From assembly GCA_018716975.1 (NCBI GenBank), contig DVJE01000048.1:1-46881 (forward strand): 46,881 bases of DNA, read 5' to 3'. The notes below the pieces were generated by a model. That model was not told where the DNA came from. It was given only the letters and a program-made list of their open reading frames with translations, and made no database searches. Of this stretch, positions 41,467-46,881 are shown one piece after another (within the stretch, counting starts at the first letter, position 1; each line of letters opens with the position of its first letter). This stretch comes from Candidatus Gallacutalibacter stercoravium. GTDB taxonomy: Bacteria > Bacillota > Clostridia > Oscillospirales > Acutalibacteraceae. The translations under genes and the position numbers were made by a program.

Positions 41467-44145
41467 GTGGCACGCGATAAAGATAGGGCAAAAACGAACG
41501 AAGGCGGCGCCAAGGGCCGTTTTAGCCGCTCTAACCGCATAAAACGGTTGGGCCGGCAAGAGCAAGGCGCGGCTTCGGTTTCTTTTTATCCACTAAAACA
41601 ATCCCGGCTGCCCGGTGTGCCGCTGGGGGTTTGGCAGTTTTTGTGCGTATGCCTTACGGTGCTAGGCAGCACTTACTGTTTTGCCAGCGGCTTTCATTTG
41701 CCCCAGACGCCCTGGTGGGTGCCGGTGGGCATAGGGGCGTTGGGGGCGCTGTCGGTGCTTTCCGTTACGCTGCGGCCCCTACGGCATGTGGGGCCGTTGT
41801 GCTATTTGGTACTGCTGGGCGGCGCTGTGTGGTATTTCTGGCCGGAGCTGACCGAGGGCTTTGTTATTACGGTGAACCATATGGTGTGGCGGATCAACGA
41901 GTATTTGAACTGGTCGCTGTATGATTACCTGGTGCACGCCCCTGCGTGGGATTATGCCCGTTTGAGCGGCCTGTTCTTGCTGTGCTGCGCAGCGCTGATA
42001 TGCCTGCTGTCCGCCTGGCTGGCGGCGGCGGGCAGGCCGCTGTTGCTGGCGCTGCTGCACCTGCCCTTTGTGTTGGCGGTGTTGTATTTTAACTTAACGC
42101 CGGATAATTGGGCTGTTTTTTGCCTGCTGGCGGGGTTGTTGCTGGCCGGGGGCCTGGCCCAGCGCGCCCCCTTTGTGTCCCAAGAGCCCGCCCGGGCCCG
42201 GCGGGGGAATAAAGAGAGGCAGCATAGCGGCTACGCGCGGCGTGTGTCGGCGCAAACGGGCGCCTTGGTGCTGGTAGCCGGCCTTATTTGTTCCGCTTTG
42301 GCTTTTGGGCTGCAGCCCGCTTCACGCTACCAACGGCCCCAGCAGTTGGACGAGCTGGCCCGCCAGATAAACGACGGGGCCGACGCTTTGCTGCAAGGGG
42401 ATTTTACCTTTTGGCAAACCCGCGGCGGTGTCAGCGAGGGCGATTTGGGGCGCACCGGTTACCTTCGTTTTCAGAATGAAACGGCCCTGCGCCTTCATTT
42501 AGGCGAGGGCGAGCAATGGATGGAGCCCTTATACCTGCGGGGTTATGCGGGTAGCGTATATACCGGATCCAGTTGGGAGGATTTGCCGCAAGAGCAGTAT
42601 TTGGCGTATGCGCAAGACGCGCCCCAAACCTTTGCGCCGCTCAATCAAGAGGCGGTGTGCGCCCAGCTGTCGCAACCCGGCGTGGAACAATATCAAAGGG
42701 AGACCCCCTATCTCAGCGTGATGTGGTCTGTTGAGCAAGGCCGCCTGGATATTGAAAACGTGGGGGCGTGGCGCAAATACCTTTATACACCCTACGGCCT
42801 GAGCAGCACGCCGGGCAGCGAAGAGATGGCCAACGCCCGCTTTGTGCAGGATGCTTATATACAGGCCGACGCCATGTTCGGCGTAGATCGTTACCAATTA
42901 ACCTTTTGGAAGGGAACCGAACGCTTGTCGGAACAGGCGTCGTTAACGGCGGAAAACGCCTTGACCGGGGAACGTTTTTTTAATTTAAACGAGGGGCAGG
43001 GCCTGCTTTTCCGGCAGCAGGAGGAAGCCTACCGGCTGTTTGCTTATCAAACATATACCCAACTGCCCCAGCAAACCATACAGTGGGCCAGGGAGTATTT
43101 GCAGCAGCACGCCGTTGATTGGATAGGCCCGACGGACGGAAGGGTGCCTACCCGTTCGGCAGTTTATGCGGTGCATGAGCTGCTGGCGGCGGACGATTTT
43201 CAATATACGGCCTCACCGGGGCCGGTTCCCCAAGGGGAAGATTTCGCGCGCTATTTTTTAGAAACCAGCAAAAGAGGCTACTGCGTGCATTATGCCACAG
43301 CCGCTGCGGTGCTGCTGCGCGCCATGGGTGTGCCCACGCGCTATGTGGAAGGGTTTGTGGTAACCTATAACGATTTAGAGCCCTTCTATTCCGAGGGGAA
43401 CACCGTTATCGATATTCCCGACAGCAACGCCCACGCTTGGGTAGAAATTTATATCGACGGCTACGGTTGGGCGCCGGTGGAGTTTACCCCGGGCTACGAT
43501 GGTTTTTACACCAATCCGCCGCCGGAGGATGCGCCGCCCCAAAGCGAACCGGCCGAAAGCCAAGAAAGCGCCGCGGTTTCTTCCCAGCCGGAGGAAGAGC
43601 CGGAATCCTCGCGGCAGCTCGCGCAGGAAGAAACGTCTTCGTTGCGGCAATCCCAGGCGCCGGCAACGTCTTCTCAACCTGAGGTTCAGCAGGCGCAAAG
43701 CTATCAATTCCCTTGGGGCGTGTTAGCGGCGCTGGGCGCGGTGGTTCTTGTGGGGTTTGCCCTATGGCTGCGCCGCCGTGTGGTTTGGCGCAGGCGCCTT
43801 GCCCGCTGGACGGGGCCTGACGCCAACGCGGCGGTGCTGGATATTTACCGCTATCTGCTGCGGCTGTTGGAATTGCAGGGCAGGTTGCCCCAAGAAGAAC
43901 AAACGCCCCAGGAGTTGGCGCGCTTGGTGGAAGGCCAGGGCGGAAAAAGCTGCCTGTTCGGCGATCCGGGCTTATTTACCCAGCTAACCGAATTGGCCCA
44001 GCAGGCCAGGTTCGGCCGCACGCCGGTGCCCCGCCGTCAGGCCGAAGAAATGGCCGCCTTCGCCCAAAGGGCGCGGCTGGTAACAGAGCGAAAATTGACC
44101 GCCGGAAAACGCCTGTTGGCCCGCTATGGCAAGGCGTTGCTGTAG
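41467..44145 (+). CDS. Transglutaminase-like membrane protein with DUF4129-like C terminus
   Basis: The 892-residue protein starts at GTG 41467. It has a Lys/Arg-rich cytosolic start, about six transmembrane segments in the first 280 residues, then an extracytoplasmic domain. The transglutaminase core has C606 (SKRGYCVHYATAAAVLLRAMG) and H656 (DSNAHAWVEIYIDG), and GWAPVEFTP completes the fold. A Ser/Glu/Gln-rich linker (about 680-745), one more transmembrane helix (about 750-770) and a cytosolic DUF4129-like tail (VLDIYRYLLRLLELQGRL) follow. It is a bacterial TgpA-like protein forming the MoxR-DUF58-TGase set. It may cleave or cross-link envelope peptides; the substrate is unknown. Confidence 0.9.
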   Translation: MARDKDRAKTNEGGAKGRFSRSNRIKRLGRQEQGAASVSFYPLKQSRLPGVPLGVWQFLCVCLTVLGSTYCFASGFHLPQTPWWVPVGIGALGALSVLSVTLRPLRHVGPLCYLVLLGGAVWYFWPELTEGFVITVNHMVWRINEYLNWSLYDYLVHAPAWDYARLSGLFLLCCAALICLLSAWLAAAGRPLLLALLHLPFVLAVLYFNLTPDNWAVFCLLAGLLLAGGLAQRAPFVSQEPARARRGNKERQHSGYARRVSAQTGALVLVAGLICSALAFGLQPASRYQRPQQLDELARQINDGADALLQGDFTFWQTRGGVSEGDLGRTGYLRFQNETALRLHLGEGEQWMEPLYLRGYAGSVYTGSSWEDLPQEQYLAYAQDAPQTFAPLNQEAVCAQLSQPGVEQYQRETPYLSVMWSVEQGRLDIENVGAWRKYLYTPYGLSSTPGSEEMANARFVQDAYIQADAMFGVDRYQLTFWKGTERLSEQASLTAENALTGERFFNLNEGQGLLFRQQEEAYRLFAYQTYTQLPQQTIQWAREYLQQHAVDWIGPTDGRVPTRSAVYAVHELLAADDFQYTASPGPVPQGEDFARYFLETSKRGYCVHYATAAAVLLRAMGVPTRYVEGFVVTYNDLEPFYSEGNTVIDIPDSNAHAWVEIYIDGYGWAPVEFTPGYDGFYTNPPPEDAPPQSEPAESQESAAVSSQPEEEPESSRQLAQEETSSLRQSQAPATSSQPEVQQAQSYQFPWGVLAALGAVVLVGFALWLRRRVVWRRRLARWTGPDANAAVLDIYRYLLRLLELQGRLPQEEQTPQELARLVEGQGGKSCLFGDPGLFTQLTELAQQARFGRTPVPRRQAEEMAAFAQRARLVTERKLTAGKRLLARYGKALL

Positions 44146-44227
44146 CTTTTATAATTTGCCCGGGGCGCCTTGCGCTTTACGGCTTTTATACAGCAAAGAT
44201 TTTTACATTTTGAAAAGAGGAATCGAT

Positions 44228-44464
44228 ATGAAAACAGAGTTTTTAGGGGCAAGCAACAACGGGGTGTTTTGCGTAGACGGCGTAGATTTGTTTCAGCTAA
44301 AATGGCAAACCACCGGCAAATGCGCTGTGGTGCTGGAGCCCGGCAGCAAAACGCCCTATACCTTTTCGGTTTATGAGGCCCAGCAGGGCGAAAGAAGCTT
44401 TTGCTTTGCCGCTGGGGAATTACGGCCGGGGGAATGGTCCTTTTATGAAATGGTAGAAGAATAA
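44228..44464 (+). CDS. Small hypothetical protein
   Basis: A 78-residue acidic protein with no family I recognise: MKTEFLGASNNGVFCVDGVDLF ... GSKTPYTFSVYEAQQGERSFCFAAGELRPGEWSFYEMVEE. It is beta-rich and Phe-rich, has no membrane segment, and has two or three Cys. AAAAGAGG precedes the ATG at 44228; the frame is open upstream without a ribosome binding site. It lies alone between the transglutaminase and spoVT. Coding status rests on composition and the ribosome binding site. Confidence 0.6.
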   Translation: MKTEFLGASNNGVFCVDGVDLFQLKWQTTGKCAVVLEPGSKTPYTFSVYEAQQGERSFCFAAGELRPGEWSFYEMVEE

Positions 44465-44527
44465 TTCCGGCCCGTTTTGTAGGAGACACGTTTTGTATTT
44501 TCCAATAAAATCCTTGCCAAATGCTGT

Positions 44528-44556
44528 GCATACTGTTTCCATTCCTGCGGATAATA
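44528..44556 (+). promoter_or_regulatory. Forespore-type (sigma G or F-like) promoter of spoVT
   Basis: GCATA at 44528-44532, 17 bases, GATAATA at 44550-44556. This resembles sigma-G promoters (GHATR, 17-18 bases, CATWHTA) rather than a sigma-A site. SpoVT in Bacillus is a sigma-G-dependent regulator, which fits. Confidence 0.55.
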
Positions 44557-44594
44557 GAACCAATGATTTTAAAAACCGCAGGAGGATATTATAG

Positions 44595-45137
44595 ATGAAA
44601 GCAACTGGAATCGTTAGACGCATTGACGACCTGGGCAGGGTGGTAATCCCCAAAGAGATCCGCAGAACCCTGCGAATCCGGGAGGGGGATCCGTTGGAAA
44701 TTTATACCGATACCGACGGCGAGGTTATTTTTAAAAAGTATTCCCCCGTGGGCGAGATGACCCCTTGTGCCGCCCAGTACGCCGAAGTGATGTCCCGCAC
44801 GGCGGGCATGCCGGTGCTGATTACCGATAGGGATCATGTGGTGGCGGCGGCGGGCGTTTCAAAAAAGGAGTATCAAGAGCGCCGGGTGACCTCGGTGTTA
44901 GAAGAGCTGATGGAAACCCGCCGGGGATTTGCCGCCCGCAAAGGAGATACCACCGTTATGCAGCCGGTGGAGGGGGCGGAACGCCCCGCCGTGGTGGCTT
45001 ATCCCATTATTGCGGCAGGGGATGTGACCGGGGCGGTCATCCTGCTGGAAGGGGAAGGCCACGCTTTGCCCGGCGAAGCGGAGATTAAGCTGGTGCAAAC
45101 AGCGGCTGCCTTTTTGGGCCGTCAGATGGAGGAATAA
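44595..45137 (+). CDS. spoVT: Stage V sporulation protein T, AbrB-type regulator
   Basis: The 180-residue product has the N-terminal swapped-hairpin AbrB DNA-binding domain (MKATGIVRRIDDLGRVVIPKEIRRTLRIREGDPLEIYTD, about 1-50) and a C-terminal GAF-like domain (from about 60, with VLITDRDHVVAAAGVSKKEY and VVAYPIIAAGDVTGAVILL). This is the full SpoVT architecture, which controls late forespore genes. It shows that the organism is, or descends from, an endospore former. GCAGGAGG precedes the ATG. A strong terminator follows, so it is monocistronic. Confidence 0.95.
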   Translation: MKATGIVRRIDDLGRVVIPKEIRRTLRIREGDPLEIYTDTDGEVIFKKYSPVGEMTPCAAQYAEVMSRTAGMPVLITDRDHVVAAAGVSKKEYQERRVTSVLEELMETRRGFAARKGDTTVMQPVEGAERPAVVAYPIIAAGDVTGAVILLEGEGHALPGEAEIKLVQTAAAFLGRQMEE

Positions 45138-45154
45138 TCGTCCATTGTGCGGGT

Positions 45155-45182
45155 AAGGCGGGGCGGCAGCCCCGCCTTTTTT
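45155..45182 (+). terminator. Terminator of spoVT
   Basis: AAGGCGGGGC at 45155-45164 pairs perfectly with GCCCCGCCTT at 45169-45178 around GGCA, followed by a T-run to 45182. Confidence 0.93.
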
Positions 45183-45216
45183 GCGTAGCGCAGCCGGGCC
45201 CGGCTGCGCTACGCAA
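45181..45216. repeat. Perfect 36-bp palindrome without spacer
   Basis: The 18-base half TTGCGTAGCGCAGCCGGG at 45181-45198 is followed immediately by its exact reverse complement at 45199-45216. It begins in the last T residues of the spoVT terminator and is not followed by a T-run on either strand, so it is not a terminator itself. Confidence 0.9.
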
Positions 45217-45494
45217 GACAAAAGGGTCAAATACAATTGAACTTTCGCGCTGCTCGGCGCGCCGGCATCCATAGAAGATTGTGCGCCGCTTGGCTGGGCT
45301 CATTTTGTGCCTAAATATCCAGCCTATGGTAGAAAACAACAAGATATTGCATGGCAATACCCCAAGGGGTAGTATTATAATAAAAAATATTATATAATTA
45401 TAAAAATGCGAAATAAAAAAAGGAAAGCGCGCGGGTGGGTTAATCTGCCGGCGCTGGCGGTAGGGTTTTCATAACGTTTGATGGAGGGATAGGT
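45217..45494 (+). other. Gap before the DUF3737 gene
   Basis: After the palindrome there is no gene. The stretch 45347-45400 is strongly A/T-rich and holds the promoter and operator-like repeat listed separately, plus a second TATAAT at 45393-45398 without a matching -35. Confidence 0.5.
45347..45375 (+). promoter_or_regulatory. Promoter with embedded operator upstream of DUF3737
   Basis: TTGCAT at 45347-45352, 17 bases, TAGTAT at 45370-45375; a perfect TATAAT also lies at 45376-45381 but with too long a spacer. The inverted repeat TACCCC-AA-GGGGTA at 45358-45371 fills the spacer and enters the -10. It resembles the CsoR/RcnR-family operator core (TACCC...GGGTA), so repression by a metal- or sulfide-sensing repressor is possible. 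Confidence 0.5.
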
Positions 45495-46355
45495 TTGAGC
45501 GATACATATACAATAATAGAAAACCGGTGCTTGGATGAAGAGCGGGCGCTTTACGCGTCGCACCACGCCGAAATTGTCAACTGCCGTTTTGAAGGCCCGG
45601 CGGATGGCGAATCCGCTTTGAAAGAAAGCAAGGATATCCGCGTGCGGGATTGCAGCTTCTTTTTGCGCTATCCGTTTTGGCACAATGACCGTGTAGAAAT
45701 CGCCAGCACCTATATGGCCGATACCTGCCGCGCTGCGCTGTGGTATTCCACCGGTATCACCATACGCCGCGGGGATTTTCACGGCATAAAAGTGCTGCGG
45801 GAATGCCGGGATGTGGATATTGCCGAATCGGTGGTGGAATCGGTGGAGTGCGGGTGGTTTTGCCACAACGTTAAGGTCAGCCGTTCCCGCATGTGCGGGG
45901 AATACCTGTTTTTTCAAAGCGGCGGGCTAAACATCGATCATCTGCAAATGCAGGGGAAGTATTCCTTTCAATATGTGCAAGGCGGCGAGATCCGGGATTC
46001 TTATTTAGACACCAAAGACGCTTTTTGGCACAGCAAGAACATGACGGTGGTAAACAGCGTGGTAAAAGGGGAATATTTGGGCTGGTATTCCGACAATTTG
46101 CGCTTGGTCAACTGTAAAATCATCGGCACCCAGCCTTTGTGCTACGCCACCAATCTGACGCTGGAAAACTGCGAGATGATAGGCACCGATCTGTCTTTTG
46201 AATACAGCGACGTCAACGCCACCGTAACCAATGTGATAGACAGCGTGAAAAACCCAAAAAGCGGCAGCATCCGCGCCAAGGGCATTGGGGAGATTATCTT
46301 TGACGATCACCGCATTGACGCGGGCAACTGCCAAATTCAGCTGGAGCAAGGCTAA
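45495..46355 (+). CDS. DUF3737-family beta-helix protein
   Basis: The 286-residue product starts at TTG 45495, behind GGAGGG. The sequence is a run of short imperfect repeats of the kind found in right-handed parallel beta-helices: IVNCRFEG, IRVRDCSFF, ITIRRGDFHG, VDIAESVVES, IRDSYLDT, MTVVNSVVKG, LRLVNCKIIG, LTLENCEMIG. It opens with ENRCLDEERALYASHHAEIVNCRFEGPADGESALKE, typical of DUF3737. Several Trp/His/Tyr residues recur on the same face. The function is unknown. It stands alone, followed by a terminator. Confidence 0.85.
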   Translation: MSDTYTIIENRCLDEERALYASHHAEIVNCRFEGPADGESALKESKDIRVRDCSFFLRYPFWHNDRVEIASTYMADTCRAALWYSTGITIRRGDFHGIKVLRECRDVDIAESVVESVECGWFCHNVKVSRSRMCGEYLFFQSGGLNIDHLQMQGKYSFQYVQGGEIRDSYLDTKDAFWHSKNMTVVNSVVKGEYLGWYSDNLRLVNCKIIGTQPLCYATNLTLENCEMIGTDLSFEYSDVNATVTNVIDSVKNPKSGSIRAKGIGEIIFDDHRIDAGNCQIQLEQG

Positions 46356-46529
46356 CTTGCCGGGTTGCGCGGTAGGGGCAAAGGCGCAGGCTTTCTTTTC
46401 CGCGTTTGTTTCATCTTTTTGGGCTTGCCGGTATACGGCGGTTCGGGCGCTGTTGTTTGGCGCTGCGCTTTTGCTTCTATTAGCATGTTACGGAATAGAA
46501 AGCGGCGGGAACGAAAGGCATAATGACAC

Positions 46530-46568
46530 AAAAAGGGCTGCTGCACCGGTGTGGTGCGGCGGCTTTTT
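46530..46568 (+). terminator. Terminator downstream of DUF3737
   Basis: CTGCTGCACC at 46538-46547 pairs with GGTGCGGCGG at 46553-46562 (two G-T pairs). The stem is extended by an A-run/T-run outer pairing and ends in TTTTT at 46564-46568. Confidence 0.75.
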
Positions 46569-46662
46569 GCGTTTAGCGAAAGAATACTCCCGGTTTTGTT
46601 GGAGGCTTTGCCTGCAAACTTATAAAATGCAAAAGAATATTCCATTTTATATTGAATTATTA

Positions 46663-46691
46663 TTGACAAAACACAATACTGAGCGTATGGT
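46663..46691 (+). promoter_or_regulatory. Promoter near the window end
   Basis: Perfect TTGACA at 46663-46668, 17 bases, TATGGT at 46686-46691. It points to a gene starting near or beyond 46730. Confidence 0.75.
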
Positions 46692-46764
46692 TAGGGTGAG
46701 GTAGCCGATTGTAGCACAAAGGGGGGCGGCGGTATGGTCTGATTGAAAAAAGCAGCAGTATATT

Positions 46765-46881
46765 GTGCCCTTTGCGGCGGAATTTAGCTTGCCTGGTGTG
46801 AACGATAAACAGCTGAACACCCTAGAGCGGGTAAAGCAGGCCTTTGCCCAGCAGATAGCGGATCACCAGCAGATGATTGAA
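46765..46881 (+). CDS. Possible 5' end of a further gene, cut by the window
   Basis: The frame is open from just after a TGA at 46744-46746 to the window end, with GTG 46765 as the first candidate start. It reads VPFAAEFSLPGVNDKQL, then NTLERVKQAFAQQIADHQ. An ATG at 46734 behind AAAGGGGGG is the better-placed start, but it stops after two codons in another frame. Either the start is unusual or there is a frameshift. No family is recognised. Confidence 0.35.
   Translation, partial: MPFAAEFSLPGVNDKQLNTLERVKQAFAQQIADHQQMIE

Larger units (their letters stand above)
46356..46764 (+). other. Gap with terminator and promoter
   Basis: No convincing gene; a hydrophobic open frame crossing this gap in the shadow of DUF3737 has no ribosome binding site. 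The terminator and promoter it contains are listed separately. Confidence 0.5.

Noticed and set aside
46285-46704. 139-residue open frame with a hydrophobic stretch near the window end
   Set aside because: It starts inside the DUF3737 gene in another frame, crosses a terminator and a promoter, and has no ribosome binding site.

Overview
The window is chromosomal DNA of a spore-forming, anaerobic Firmicute of class Clostridia. Evidence: an S10/spc/alpha-type ribosomal block in Gram-positive order with a small KOW protein between map and infA; zinc-type S14, L36, S4 and adenylate kinase; strong AGGAGG ribosome binding sites with many GTG and TTG starts; a multi-subunit NAD-linked [FeFe] hydrogenase; and spoVT. 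Coding DNA is fairly GC-rich while promoters are AT-rich. This would fit an Oscillospiraceae/Ruminococcaceae-like gut clostridium, but I cannot assign a genus.

Layout. (1) 1-9693: rplE-rpsN-rpsH-rplF-rplR-rpsE-rpmD-rplO-secY-adk-map-KOW-infA-rpmJ-rpsM-rpsK-rpsD-rpoA-rplQ, closed by a strong terminator. (2) 9694-12234: a gap with a promoter and terminator pair (candidate sRNA or leader), an SGNH hydrolase and nagA. (3) 12235-15437: a gap, then serC-serA on the minus strand with clear promoter and terminator. (4) 15571-24522: two adjacent plus-strand gene sets. The first is DRTGG, an anti-sigma-type ATPase, a sensory-type [FeFe]-hydrogenase-like protein, a second DRTGG protein and a PHP protein. 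The second is a NuoE-like subunit, a Bergerat-fold ATPase, a thioredoxin-like ferredoxin, a NuoF-like subunit and catalytic HydA. A Rex-like operator lies ahead of the second set. (5) 24728-26398 (minus): a serine beta-lactamase-like hydrolase and a glycerophosphodiester phosphodiesterase. (6) 26585-30808: pyrC-pyrF-pyrK-pyrD. (7) 30826-33005: a histidine phosphatase, ruvX/yqgF and a VanZ-like membrane protein, ending at a bidirectional terminator. (8) 33018-33820 (minus): two half-size TauE/SafE proteins. (9) 34509-38197 (minus): GH38 alpha-mannosidase and a uroporphyrinogen-decarboxylase-family protein, divergent from an AraC regulator through overlapping promoters. (10) 39274-44145: MoxR ATPase, DUF58 and transglutaminase. 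(11) 44228-46355: a small orphan protein, spoVT behind a forespore-like promoter, a perfect 36-bp palindrome, and a DUF3737 protein behind an operator-like repeat. The window ends inside a possible further gene.

How it works together. The ribosomal block is housekeeping. The hydrogenase region is the most interesting part: an H2-producing or electron-bifurcating HydABC-type enzyme next to a hydrogenase-like sensor candidate, two DRTGG proteins, two ATP-binding proteins without an obvious phosphotransfer domain, and a PHP protein. It reads as a redox/H2 signalling module attached to fermentation. The gene order resembles hydrogenase loci I recall from other clostridia, so the novelty lies in the unknown signalling logic rather than in the genes themselves. 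No tRNA, rRNA, CRISPR array, insertion sequence or prophage was recognised.
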